Source of the DNA: a virus
Length of the DNA stretch: 42,127 nt
Virus record (IMG/VR): IMGVR_UViG_3300006175_000014
Span: 1-42,127 of that record
Direction: 5' to 3' (one strand)
Shown here: one piece after another, positions 28,284 through 35,422 of the stretch
Layout of the letters: each line of letters opens with the position of its first letter
How positions within the stretch are numbered: the first letter of the stretch is position 1
Translations under genes and position numbers: made by a program
Notes under the pieces: model-generated
The model's input: only the letters and a program-made list of their open reading frames with translations
Told to the model about the DNA's origin: nothing
Databases searched by the model: none

Positions 28284-28634
28284 CTAGACGCCCAGCGCGA
28301 CCGATTGCCAGATAGTCAGAGAACGTAGCCGGACGGCCTCGACGCTGACCGTGTGCGAGTCGTCCGACCACAGCACCAGGCAGCTGTCTCCCGGCGCCAG
28401 CACCCGTCCCCAGCGGGGCCGCTCCTCGTTCCTGTCCTCCGCCGGACAGACCAGCTCCCCCGGCGCGAACACCGGGCCGACCACCACCAGGTCGGACAGC
28501 AGGACGTCCTCCGGCTCCCACCGGCCCGACACCGACATCGGCTGAACCTGCACCATGTCGTAGTCGACCTTTAGCACGTACCCCACCAGCTGCCGGACGG
28601 TGCTGGCCACCAGGTACCCTCGGCGCACCACCAT
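28284..28634 (-). CDS. Hypothetical beta-rich protein
   Basis: 116 residues, MVVRRGYLVASTVRQLVGYV..., with VDYDMVQVQPMSVSGRWEPE, RPRWGRVLAPGDSCLVLWSD and VSVEAVRLRSLTIW. Likely a tandem SH3-like barrel protein. ATG 28634 behind GGAGGAGG; the nine codons upstream lie in the leader. Confidence 0.78.
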   Translation of the reverse strand: MVVRRGYLVASTVRQLVGYVLKVDYDMVQVQPMSVSGRWEPEDVLLSDLVVVGPVFAPGELVCPAEDRNEERPRWGRVLAPGDSCLVLWSDDSHTVSVEAVRLRSLTIWQSVALGV

Positions 28635-28654
28635 GTGCGACCACCTCCTCCGCC

Positions 28655-28684
28655 AGTACACCCCCCTCTTGCCAGGCGGTCAAG
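28655..28684 (-). promoter_or_regulatory. Operator palindrome and promoter
   Basis: CTTGCC-AGGCG-GTCAAG (28668-28684). Minus strand: TTGACC, 17-base spacer, TGTACT (28660-28655), then GGAGGAGG and ATG 28634. No room for a leader hairpin. Confidence 0.72.
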
Positions 28685-28705
28685 CCTTCAGGGGTTGATG
28701 CCGGT

Positions 28706-28939
28706 CTAACCCGCGTGTTCACGGTCCCAGTGTCCCTTCTCCAGGGAGTGCTTGGCCGACTCGGTCCGCACCCGGTCCAGATCTCCGCACACGCTGCAGC
28801 GCGCCCACATCCCGCCGTCGTCCTCCAGCGGCTTGAACCCCTGGAACCCGCGCCCGTTGCGGTTGGCCGGGGTCGCGTCCCCCGACAGCGCGGCGTCCAC
28901 CCTGCGCAGGAACCTTGCCAACCGAGATCCGGAAGCCAT
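28706..28939 (-). CDS. Small CCHH zinc-finger protein
   Basis: 77 residues. After a basic N-terminus (RLARFLRRVDAAL), residues 48-74 give WARCSVCGDLDRVRTE followed by KHSLEKGHWDREH: a CxxC...H-x5-H zinc finger. Probably DNA- or protein-binding. GAGAGGAG before ATG 28939. Confidence 0.78.
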   Translation of the reverse strand: MASGSRLARFLRRVDAALSGDATPANRNGRGFQGFKPLEDDGGMWARCSVCGDLDRVRTESAKHSLEKGHWDREHAG

Positions 28940-29035
28940 TGACGTCTCCTCTCATACGCCGGGCCGGACGGCCCGACTGGGCCGGTGCCGGACCCCCTGT
29001 TCGGGGCCCGGTCCGACCCGGCCGGTCCGACCGGT
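28940..29035. other. Short intergenic region with inverted repeats
   Basis: No gene. Repeated GGTCGGACC-type units and GGGCCG/CGGCCC arms can form hairpins just upstream of the zinc-finger gene; no -10/-35 pair seen. Confidence 0.45.
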
Positions 29036-29578
29036 TCACACGATCTTGTACTTGTCCGCCGGAGAGGTGCGCACCTCGCCGCCGGAGGTCTCATAGGTCG
29101 CGTTGCCACTGGCGTCGATCTTGGCCGCGTACACCCAGCGCCCGATCTTGATGGTGGCCTCGGTCACCTTGGCCTTGCGGGGGCGGGGGGTCTTGGCCGG
29201 GGCGTCGGCCTTGCGGGCGTCCCGCTCGGCCTTGCGCGCGGCGCGGGCCGCCGCCTTCTCCCTGCCGTTCTTGATGCCGTTGGTCACCATGTAGGCGAAC
29301 GGGAACGCGGCGGCGGCGTCCTCGGCCGTGGTCACGCGGACCACTCCGCCCGTGTTGACCCGCACGCTGCGGTCCTCGACGCCCGCCCGGATCAGCAGGG
29401 CCTTCAGCTTCGCGTCGTGGCCGGGGGCGAAGTCGCGGGTGGTGTGCGACCGGCAGCCGGTGTCGGCGTACTCCATCGTCTCGGCGTCGCTACCGATCTC
29501 CAGCTCGTACGCGCCGCACAGGCAGGGCTTCTCGGCCTGGGCCTCAGGGGTCTGGGCGGTGATCGTCTTGGCGGCCAT
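29036..29578 (-). CDS. Early-type protein with Cys-rich N-terminus and Lys/Ala-rich linker
   Basis: 180 residues. PCLCGAYELEIGSDAETMEY and CRSHTTRDFAPGHDAKLKAL form an N-terminal domain often seen in actinophage early proteins. Then comes a basic linker (AARAARKAERDARKADAPAK, PRPRKAK, AT-hook-like) and a C-terminal SH3-like barrel (IKIGRWVYAAKIDASGNATY). DNA binding is likely from composition. GAGGAG before ATG 29578. Confidence 0.78.
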   Translation of the reverse strand: MAAKTITAQTPEAQAEKPCLCGAYELEIGSDAETMEYADTGCRSHTTRDFAPGHDAKLKALLIRAGVEDRSVRVNTGGVVRVTTAEDAAAAFPFAYMVTNGIKNGREKAAARAARKAERDARKADAPAKTPRPRKAKVTEATIKIGRWVYAAKIDASGNATYETSGGEVRTSPADKYKIV

Positions 29579-29602
29579 CTCGGGTCTCCTCGGGTTTCTC
29601 TC

Positions 29603-29669
29603 GGGGCCGCCTGTCGGCCCCACTAAGAAAATTAAACCACCCGTAGACTACTCTTGTCAAGCTGTCAAA
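29603..29669 (-). promoter_or_regulatory. Palindrome/promoter with leader hairpin
   Basis: CTTGTC-AAGCT-GTCAAA (29653-29669). Minus strand TTGACA (29660-29655), 18-base spacer, TTTAAT (29636-29631). Hairpin GGGGCC/GGCCCC (29621-29603). The leader GGGGCCGACAGGCGGCCCC is almost identical to that at 27.85 kb. Confidence 0.8.
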
Positions 29670-29681
29670 GGCCGATGTTTT

Positions 29682-29792
29682 TCAGACCACACGGTCGCAG
29701 ATCAGACACAGTAATATGTGTACGTCGACTACGTCCCACATCGCGGTGGTGCGGCCCTTGGCCGCACATGCCCGACATCTTATCACGCTCAT
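29682..29792 (-). CDS. Tiny zinc-knuckle protein
   Basis: 36 residues: MSVIRCRACAAKGRTTAMWD followed by VVDVHILLCLICDRVV, a CxxC...CxxC pair. A longer frame starts at 29894, but it would run through a perfect terminator hairpin, so the short start is preferred. SD weak. Positional and motif evidence only. Confidence 0.5.
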   Translation of the reverse strand: MSVIRCRACAAKGRTTAMWDVVDVHILLCLICDRVV

Positions 29793-29843
29793 CACCCGGT
29801 CGCGCCGCCACAGCTCGTCGCGCCGTGGCCGACGCGACGGGTC

Positions 29844-29871
29844 GGGCCCCGGACCCTGAGGTCCGGGGCCC
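29844..29871 (-). terminator. Terminator of the purZ operon
   Basis: Perfect 12-bp stem GGGCCCCGGACC/GGTCCGGGGCCC with loop CTGA, starting 16 bases past the dUTPase stop codon. Confidence 0.82.
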
Positions 29872-29886
29872 GCAGGCGGAGTCTGG

Positions 29887-30789
29887 TCAGGCACCGCTCG
29901 ACCCGAATCCGTTGACGCCGCGCGACTTGTCGGTGCGGACCTGCCCCCAGCGCGGCACGTAGTCCACGACCGGCGCGGGCAGCAGGATCAGCTGGGCGAT
30001 CCGGTCGCCCGCCGCCAGCACGGTGTCCGTATCGCCTAGGTTCTTGACCCCGGCGAACAGCTCGCCGGTCCACCCGGCGTCGATGACTCCGGTGCTGACC
30101 AGCAGGTTCCGGCGCCGCAGCGACGACGAGCGACCGGTGATCATCGCCCACGTCCCGTGCGGCAGGTCCACCTTGACTCCGCTGGGCACGTCGACGAACG
30201 CGCCCGCCGGTACCTCGGTGTCGGTGCTCACGATCAGGTCCAGCCCGGCGTCGTCCGGGTACCCGCGCACCGGCAGCAGGGACCGCAGCGTCCCGCCGAC
30301 CTCGGACACCTGGGTCAGCGTGTCGGTAGCCACCGGCTCGAACACCAGCGGGCGGCGGTCGCCGTCGAATCGCTCCAGCAGGGCCAGCTGCTCCAGCATC
30401 CACGCGGCGCCCGCCTTGATCTCGCCCACGTCCGGGTACACCACCTTGACGTGGGTCCACCGCTCCCAGGACCGCAGGACGGCCGACACCTCGATGTCGG
30501 TCACGATCAGGGACGGCCGGGCCGACCGGACCAGCTGGGCGATCTCGTCCGGCGTCCCCAGGGTCGGCACCCCGGCAGGCAACAGCGCCACCCCCCCTCG
30601 GGCCGACGCAAGCGCGAACTCGTTCACATGCTGGATGGCCGCGCTCACCTCACCGGCCCGGAACGCGTGGGCGGGGCGGTACACGTCGTGCTGCCCCAGC
30701 ACCAGCTCGTCCTCGACCATGCTGGCCGCGTCGTACAGCCAGTTGGGCAGCCCGTCGGCCAGATCGATCGGCCTGGCCAGATACACCAT
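29887..30789 (-). CDS. Deoxyribosyltransferase-like / dUTPase fusion protein
   Basis: 300 residues. C-terminal half: all five dUTPase motifs (DDAGLDLIVS; GRSSSLRRRNLL; GVIDAGWTGELFAGV; GDRIAQLIL; RGVNGFGSSG). The usual Tyr of motif III is Trp here. N-terminal about 130 residues: MVYLARPIDLADGLPNWLYD, HVNEFALASARGGVALLPAG, VPTLGTPDEIA, which resembles nucleoside 2-deoxyribosyltransferases. It would hydrolyse dUTP to dUMP and may act on another deoxynucleotide; which one cannot be told. ATG 30789 overlaps the previous TGA. Last gene of the purZ operon. Confidence 0.82.
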   Translation of the reverse strand: MVYLARPIDLADGLPNWLYDAASMVEDELVLGQHDVYRPAHAFRAGEVSAAIQHVNEFALASARGGVALLPAGVPTLGTPDEIAQLVRSARPSLIVTDIEVSAVLRSWERWTHVKVVYPDVGEIKAGAAWMLEQLALLERFDGDRRPLVFEPVATDTLTQVSEVGGTLRSLLPVRGYPDDAGLDLIVSTDTEVPAGAFVDVPSGVKVDLPHGTWAMITGRSSSLRRRNLLVSTGVIDAGWTGELFAGVKNLGDTDTVLAAGDRIAQLILLPAPVVDYVPRWGQVRTDKSRGVNGFGSSGA

Positions 30790-31088
30790 CAATGTTCTGT
30801 CACCTCCGACAGGTCGTAGTACCGGCTCTTGACCTGGTTGGCCACCAGGTCGACGGCGTACCACAGCTGGTTGACCGGGTCGCCGGACCTGTCGCCGCCG
30901 GTCGCCAGCCAGATCACCACACCCGATACGAGGATGGCCGGATCGGTACCCCGCCGGGTGTGGTGGTCCATCAGCAGCTGGACATAGGCCGTCCTGAGCC
31001 GGGCGCGGTTCCTGCTGCTGAGCCAGTTCAGCTGCTGGCTCAGCTGGGCCGCCGACGACTGCAGCTCGGCCACGGTGGGCCTGCTCAA
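30789..31088 (-). CDS. Hypothetical helical protein in the purZ operon
   Basis: 99 residues, helical: VAELQSSAAQLSQQLNWLSS, RARLRTAYVQLLMDHHTRRG, VNQLWYAVDLVANQVKSRYY. Not recognised. The TTG at 31088 overlaps the previous stop (TTGA) but has a weak SD; GTG 31073 is an alternative. Lying between MazG-like and dUTPase genes suggests an accessory role in nucleotide metabolism. Confidence 0.7.
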   Translation of the reverse strand: MSRPTVAELQSSAAQLSQQLNWLSSRNRARLRTAYVQLLMDHHTRRGTDPAILVSGVVIWLATGGDRSGDPVNQLWYAVDLVANQVKSRYYDLSEVTEH

Positions 31089-31762
31089 CCCGGCCAGTTT
31101 CCGGCCGCTCGGATCCGCCGAGCCATCATGGCGTAGGTCACGATGTCCAGCAGCGTATCGTCGCCGACCCGCTCGCCGCGCAGGACGGCGTCGCTCCACC
31201 GTCCGGACTTGCCGGTGATGTAGTTCCAGCAGCCCAGCTCCAGCGCTTCGTCGTCGGTGACCTCGCGGCCCTGCAGCTTGGCGACCTTGCGCCCCTCCTC
31301 CATCAGGCTGTTGCTGCCGTAGGCCGCCGCCTTGATAGCCGCCGCGTGTGCGTCGCCCCGGGCGATCGACACCCACCACGCCTCCAGGTCGGGTGCGGGC
31401 CCGGCGGTCTCGCGGCCCTGCAGCTCGTGCACCTGCTCGGCGTGCAGCAGCCCGGTTGCCACCCCCGTCCACTCGCGCGGCGGGCTCGGACGGGCGTCGG
31501 CCTCATTGACCCTGACCTCGGTCACGCGCGGCGGCAGCAGGGCAGCCTGCTGCGGAGTGGGGATCGGCGCACCCGGTGCCACCGGGTCGAAGATCCGGGG
31601 GGCGCGGGCCGGATCGACCACTCCGCCGACCGCCAGCGCCCCGGTCGGCTCCGGATCGGTGCCCGGCTCCCGCTGCCCATCGTCGAAGACGGCGGGCAGC
31701 ACGGCGGTCTGGTCCATCGTGCCCTGGACCTTGGGCCTGCGGTGCTCTCCGTTGCCGGTCAC
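31085..31762 (-). CDS. MazG/Nmad1-like helical protein, candidate nucleotide pyrophosphohydrolase
   Basis: 225 residues. The first 110 are Pro-rich and mostly disordered. The C-terminal domain: AIKAAAYGSNSLMEEGRKVA, EALELGCWNYITGKSGRWSD, VGDDTLLDIVTYAMMARRIR. The Glu-rich helices and the ...GK..RW.DA......DDTL.D...YAMM pattern resemble MazG-like and DUF1599/Nmad1 all-alpha NTP pyrophosphohydrolases. In Z-genome phages a MazG-type enzyme (MazZ) makes dGMP, the substrate of PurZ. GTG 31762 overlaps the purZ TGA (GTGA), so the pair is coupled. Role inferred from fold pattern and neighbour. Confidence 0.65.
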   Translation of the reverse strand: MTGNGEHRRPKVQGTMDQTAVLPAVFDDGQREPGTDPEPTGALAVGGVVDPARAPRIFDPVAPGAPIPTPQQAALLPPRVTEVRVNEADARPSPPREWTGVATGLLHAEQVHELQGRETAGPAPDLEAWWVSIARGDAHAAAIKAAAYGSNSLMEEGRKVAKLQGREVTDDEALELGCWNYITGKSGRWSDAVLRGERVGDDTLLDIVTYAMMARRIRAAGNWPG

Positions 31763-32910
31763 TCGTAGATCCTCTCGTCCACCATGGCCGTGTCCGGCCC
31801 GGTGCCCACGTACGCCACGGTCGAGTCCAGGCAGTCCTGCGCCATCCGGGCCAGTTTGAACCGGGCCGTGTACGACAGCACGTCGAGCCGGGGGAAGATA
31901 CTGGACCCGGTGGCATTCGATCCGGCCACCTCCGACTCGATCTGGTCGAACATGGTGGCGGCCAGCAGGACGCTGTCGCTGGGCGCGCCGTTGGCCTTGA
32001 ACGCCTCGGCGGCCAGCTCGGCGTCCCATCTTCCGACCCGGCGGACCTTCTGGGTGACCGTGGTCAGCTCCTGCGGCAGGCCCAGCGTCTCCCAGCTGGT
32101 CTCCCCCTTCAGCGGGCCGCTGCTCCCGGCGACGCGGATCGGGTACGGGCGCATGCAGACCAGGACACGGATCCGGCTGCCGCGCCACGGCCACAGACCG
32201 ACCCCGGCCTGGGCCAGGAAGTCGGTCGCCCGGCAGTCGCCCGACGTACAGAACGGGTAGTACCCGGCATGCTGGCCCAGCCCGTACCCCTGGGTGCCCT
32301 CGATCACCACCGCGCCGTTCGGCGACCTGAGCTGTCCGTCCAGCATCCGGGCCGTCCCGTAGGTGCAGCCCAGGTCGTACTGCGAGTGAACCTTGCCCCA
32401 CAGGTGGGCTTCGCGCAGCGTCCGGGCCGACCGCGCCGCACCGATACCCTTGGCCGTCGACCCGATCCGGTCGCGCAGCACCAGCCGCTCGGCCTGCCGG
32501 TGGTGCGGCTCGATCACGGTGGTCGTGGCGTCGATCAGCAGCCGCTCGGTCACCTTGTACCCGGCGCTGTCCAGCTGCCGGACCTCGTGCACCAGCACGT
32601 CGGGATCGATCTCGCTGCCCTCGGCGATCACCAGGTCCGACAGCGGCGCCGTGACCGCCGACACCGGGACCTGCCGCAGCCGCCACGGGTGCCTGCCGCA
32701 CGGGTGCGTCCCGGTCGGCTGGTGGTCCTGCTCGTCGCAGTCGGCCGGACAGTGGCCCAGCACCGTGTGCCCGGCGTTGGGTCCGCCGACTCGGACGCCG
32801 ACCACGGTGTGGCTCCGGTTCTCCAGGTCTGCGGCCAGCCGACCGGCCACCGCGCCCTTGCCCTCACTTCCGAACTGTCCGCCGACCACCACATACAGCT
32901 TGCCTTGCAA
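31759..32910 (-). CDS. purZ: 2-aminoadenylosuccinate synthase (PurZ)
   Basis: 383 residues. P-loop-like start GGQFGSEGKG (residues 10-19): PurA has GDEGKG, and Asp to Ser at this site (Ser15) is the hallmark of PurZ. Other synthetase motifs: GGPNAGHT (His48), IGSTAKGIGAA, VVIEGTQGYGLGQHAGYYPF followed by CTSGDCRATDF, which is closer to PurZ than PurA. Reaction known for the family: dGMP + aspartate + nucleoside triphosphate to 2-aminodeoxyadenylosuccinate, the committed step to dZTP. Residues 53-74 hold an inserted Cys/His cluster (HCPADC, THPCGRH), perhaps a zinc knuckle. TTG 32910 has GGGAGG six bases upstream. Confidence 0.9.
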   Translation of the reverse strand: MQGKLYVVVGGQFGSEGKGAVAGRLAADLENRSHTVVGVRVGGPNAGHTVLGHCPADCDEQDHQPTGTHPCGRHPWRLRQVPVSAVTAPLSDLVIAEGSEIDPDVLVHEVRQLDSAGYKVTERLLIDATTTVIEPHHRQAERLVLRDRIGSTAKGIGAARSARTLREAHLWGKVHSQYDLGCTYGTARMLDGQLRSPNGAVVIEGTQGYGLGQHAGYYPFCTSGDCRATDFLAQAGVGLWPWRGSRIRVLVCMRPYPIRVAGSSGPLKGETSWETLGLPQELTTVTQKVRRVGRWDAELAAEAFKANGAPSDSVLLAATMFDQIESEVAGSNATGSSIFPRLDVLSYTARFKLARMAQDCLDSTVAYVGTGPDTAMVDERIYE

Positions 32911-32951
32911 GATGTCCTCCCTTTGGTTGGCTGTCCGGCCATCTGGGCAGT

Positions 32952-32982
32952 AGTATCCCACCCTGCTTGGCCGCCGGTCAAG
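32952..32982 (-). promoter_or_regulatory. Operator palindrome and promoter of the purZ operon
   Basis: CTTGGC-CGCCG-GTCAAG (32966-32982). Minus strand: TTGACC, 18-base spacer, GATACT (32957-32952), about 41 bases before the purZ start codon. Confidence 0.72.
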
Positions 32983-33006
32983 AGCGCGCGTCCTGCGCAC
33001 TCCCGC

Positions 33007-33588
33007 CTATCCGGTGCGGGGCGCCGGACGTATCGTCCGCTTCCACGCCTCCAGTGCCGCCGCCCCCTGCCTGCGCAGGACGCTCTCTATGAAGAAGTAC
33101 CCGTGCAGCTCGGCCGACTTGGCGTGCGGGCCGTGTCCGTAGGACTTGAACCTGCGCTGCGGCCAGTCCCGCCACGGGTCGCGCTTCAGTACCAGCTTGT
33201 GCTGGTCGGGAGTCTGGATGACCAGCGGCTTGCCGAACCAGCGGCAGATGAACCGGGTGGACCCGATCATCTGGCTGGTCAGGAACTCGCTGCCCTGCTG
33301 CTGGGCCATGAACTCGCCCCGCAGGGCGAACCGCTCGATGATCACCAGGTCCGGCAGCGCCACCCCTCCCACCGCCTCGGCCCATTGAACCGCTCTAGGT
33401 GTCCCGCGACACACCTCCATGAGCCGGTCCTCGAACAGGGTGGGCGAGGTCTCGGTAGCCGCCACGCACACCGCTCCGCGCCACTCGGCCAGCCCGACGT
33501 GAACGTCGCCCGGGTCCACGCTCCACCAAGTGCCGGGCAGCTCGGTGTAGTCATGACTGGCTAGCCTGGCCACCGCTCCGCCTTCCAT
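33007..33588 (-). CDS. RuvC-like Holliday-junction resolvase/nuclease
   Basis: 193 residues. RNase-H fold markers: WWSVDPGDVHVGLAEWRG (catalytic Asp, strand 1), LPDLVIIERFALRGEF (Glu after strand 4), and a C-terminal PHAKSAELHGYFFIESV helix replacing the usual Asp pair of RuvC. Phage RuvC-like proteins resolve branched DNA before packaging. ATG 33588 or GTG 33573; SD spacing is poor for both. A dispersed motif copy lies inside the gene. Confidence 0.78.
   Translation of the reverse strand: MEGGAVARLASHDYTELPGTWWSVDPGDVHVGLAEWRGAVCVAATETSPTLFEDRLMEVCRGTPRAVQWAEAVGGVALPDLVIIERFALRGEFMAQQQGSEFLTSQMIGSTRFICRWFGKPLVIQTPDQHKLVLKRDPWRDWPQRRFKSYGHGPHAKSAELHGYFFIESVLRRQGAAALEAWKRTIRPAPRTG
33360..33390. 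repeat. Dispersed bipartite motif, copy G
   Basis: CCACCCCTCCC at 33360-33370, 15 bases, TGAAC at 33386-33390. In the RuvC-like gene, read as VGGVALPDL, very similar to copy I. Confidence 0.85.
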
Positions 33589-33965
33589 CCCTCGTAGGTT
33601 CGCCACCCGCTGGCCAGCAGCGTCGGAACGGGGTCGCCGTCTTGGTCGGTCCACCAGACCCGGTCGCGACGGGGCGGACCGACCGTGCGCCGCTCCAGGT
33701 GGTCGCGCAGCGGCCCCTGAGGGTCGATGTGCATCTGCTGCATCTCCAGGTTGCAGGTACCGTCGAAGTCCCAGTATCGGCGCCTGAACCCCCACATCGG
33801 ACCCTCTCCGGACCCCTCCGGGCGGGAGTACAGCTCCATCGTGTCCGCGTCGCCCAGGTCCGGCAGAAACCCCATCTGCACCTCGCGGACCAGCAGCATG
33901 CCGCCCGCGCCGAACGAACTGGCACGGACCGTCACGCTGAGCCACAGCACTACTTTGCCACCCAT
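33561..33965 (-). CDS. Hypothetical protein
   Basis: 134 residues. VVLWLSVTVRASSFGAGGML, RRRYWDFDGTCNLEMQQMHI and RVWWTDQDGDPVPTLLASGW. Beta-rich with many Trp; not recognised. ATG 33965 overlaps the previous gene by 16 bases; GGAAGG upstream. Confidence 0.75.
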   Translation of the reverse strand: MGGKVVLWLSVTVRASSFGAGGMLLVREVQMGFLPDLGDADTMELYSRPEGSGEGPMWGFRRRYWDFDGTCNLEMQQMHIDPQGPLRDHLERRTVGPPRRDRVWWTDQDGDPVPTLLASGWRTYEGWKAERWPG

Positions 33966-34423
33966 CGTCCCGCCTTCCTCTCCCGGTTGCGCCACCGGGC
34001 GTACTCGCGCACGCCCCACAGGTTGACCCGGACCGAGTCGTTGCGGGGGTCGGCCGGGTCGATGAACCACGCCAGCGACTTGACCACGAACGACTGGCCA
34101 CCGACCTGGACGGGCGACCCCTCGGCAGGCGGGCTGACGTGGTGTCTGATCGGCCCGGGGACGGCCGGGACCTTCGGGTTGCGCTCGTCCGGCACGGCGC
34201 ATCCGCGCGGCAGGGCGTACTCCACCCGCACGCCCCGTCGGTTGCCCTCCTCACGCAAGCGGGAGAAGTGCAGGTCCTGTTCCAGCTCGTCGACATACTT
34301 CAGCAGGGCCCTGACGTGGTGCTCGGTCGGCGTGGGCGGGATGTACAGCATCTCCCGGCGGTTGCCGAACCGCCTGTTGCTGCGCTCCCGGATCTCGTCC
34401 AGGTCCGGCGGGCGGTTAAACAC
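33950..34423 (-). CDS. Hypothetical protein
   Basis: 157 residues. A helical N-terminus (PDLDEIRERSNRRFGNRREM, HHVRALLKYVDELEQDLHFS) and a beta C-terminus (QVGGQSFVVKSLAWFIDPAD, VRVNLWGVREYARWRNRER). Not recognised. GTG 34423; overlaps both neighbours by 8 and 16 bases. Confidence 0.78.
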   Translation of the reverse strand: MFNRPPDLDEIRERSNRRFGNRREMLYIPPTPTEHHVRALLKYVDELEQDLHFSRLREEGNRRGVRVEYALPRGCAVPDERNPKVPAVPGPIRHHVSPPAEGSPVQVGGQSFVVKSLAWFIDPADPRNDSVRVNLWGVREYARWRNRERKAGRWVAK

Positions 34424-34673
34424 CGGCCGCTCCCTGTGCGCCCGGGAACGGCGCCAGCCGCCCCGACTCGTGCAGCCCCCGGATCACGTCCACCTTGGCC
34501 GATATGCGCTCCTGGGCGATCGCCAGCGCCGGGTCCCTGGTGGACACGGCGCGCGGGCCGCTCATCAGGCGCACCACCTCCATCTCCCCGCCGAGCAGGT
34601 CCAGATACGGAGCCAGCCACGGCGGCACCTGGTACCGGCCGTACGGGTCCTGATGTCTGGCGTGCTTGGTCAT
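34416..34673 (-). CDS. Small helical protein, tandem paralogue 2
   Basis: 85 residues. VPPWLAPYLDLLGGEMEVVR then LMSG is nearly the same as PGWMEPFLGLLGGRDEVVR-LMSG in the protein just upstream, so the two genes arose by tandem duplication. C-terminal helix with AIAQERISAKVDVIRGLHES. Function unknown. AGGAGG before ATG 34673. Confidence 0.8.
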   Translation of the reverse strand: MTKHARHQDPYGRYQVPPWLAPYLDLLGGEMEVVRLMSGPRAVSTRDPALAIAQERISAKVDVIRGLHESGRLAPFPGAQGAAGV

Positions 34674-34674
34674 A

Positions 34675-35019
34675 TCAGTCCTCCTCTGCCTTGTCGGCGG
34701 GCCTGAGCCAGTCCCGCAGCCCGCCGACAACGAACGCGTGGTCGTCCCGGTGGATGTGGTCCAGGTGCGCGTCGACCGCCTCCAGTACAGTCTCCCTGTC
34801 GCCGGGTCGCAGCAGCAGGCCGTCGCGCCGCAGGTACCGCAGCATCTGGATCTGGGCGGCCATCTGGACCTGCATGAGTGCCAGCGGGGCATTCACGTCT
34901 ACCCTGGCGGGCTTGCCGCTCATCAGCCGGACGACCTCGTCCCGGCCGCCGAGCAGGCCCAGGAACGGCTCCATCCAGCCGGGCGGCCCGTAGTCGCCCC
35001 GATCACGCGGTTCTGACAA
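34675..35019 (-). CDS. Small helical protein, tandem paralogue 1
   Basis: 114 residues from TTG 35019 (SD GGAGGAGG). Shares the PFLGLLGGRDEVVRLMSG unit with the next gene, then MQVQMAAQIQMLRYLRRDGL and a C-terminal helix (AVDAHLDHIHRDDHAFVVGG). Unknown function. Overlaps the JAMM peptidase gene by 17 bases. Confidence 0.8.
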   Translation of the reverse strand: MSEPRDRGDYGPPGWMEPFLGLLGGRDEVVRLMSGKPARVDVNAPLALMQVQMAAQIQMLRYLRRDGLLLRPGDRETVLEAVDAHLDHIHRDDHAFVVGGLRDWLRPADKAEED

Positions 35020-35422
35020 CGTCGACCTCCTCCTCGTACGGCTGGCCTGTCATGGGGTTGACGCGCCAGCAGGTTGCCACCATGCTGTCGTCGACCTTGC
35101 CCAGGATCAGATACCTGACCCGGGGGTCGGCCATGTAGTTGATGTCGGTACGGCTGGGCAGTGGCGGACCGGACGGGTGGCTGTGGTACCAGGCCACCGG
35201 CTCCAGCCCGCGCGCGCCCAGCTCGCCGTACAGCCCGATCAGCCGCTCGGCGCCGATCTCGTAGAACGATCGGGGGTCGGCCGCCTCGTTACGGCAGCGC
35301 ACCATCTCGGTGACCGTGCTCGACCCGATCGGCCCGGCCAGCGCGCCGCAGCACTCACGGGGGTACTCGTCGGCGGCATGATCGGCCATCTGCTTGAGCA
35401 TCCGGTCGGTGACGGTCATCAT
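35003..35422 (-). CDS. JAMM/MPN-family metallopeptidase
   Basis: 139 residues. Complete JAMM motif: EYPRECCGALAG (Glu) and WYHSHPSGPPLPSRTD, i.e. H-x-H-P-x6-S-x2-D for zinc. Length is that of a single MPN domain, as in bacterial JAB peptidases that cut ubiquitin-like or sulphur-carrier tails. In tailed phages an MPN domain is usually fused to NlpC/P60 in tail assembly; here it stands alone among replication genes. The ubiquitin-like protein at 21.2 kb is a possible substrate. ATG 35422 or 35419; GAGGCAGGG upstream. Confidence 0.85.
   Translation of the reverse strand: MMTVTDRMLKQMADHAADEYPRECCGALAGPIGSSTVTEMVRCRNEAADPRSFYEIGAERLIGLYGELGARGLEPVAWYHSHPSGPPLPSRTDINYMADPRVRYLILGKVDDSMVATCWRVNPMTGQPYEEEVDVVRTA

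Noticed and set aside
29793-29894. Longer N-terminus for the tiny zinc-knuckle gene (GTG at 29894)
   Set aside because: That segment is Pro/Gly-rich and contains the perfect terminator hairpin of the purZ operon.
31759-32910. Ordinary adenylosuccinate synthetase (PurA) picked up from the host
   Set aside because: The Asp to Ser change in GSEGKG and the PurZ-like GYYPF...TSGDCRA segment argue against PurA.
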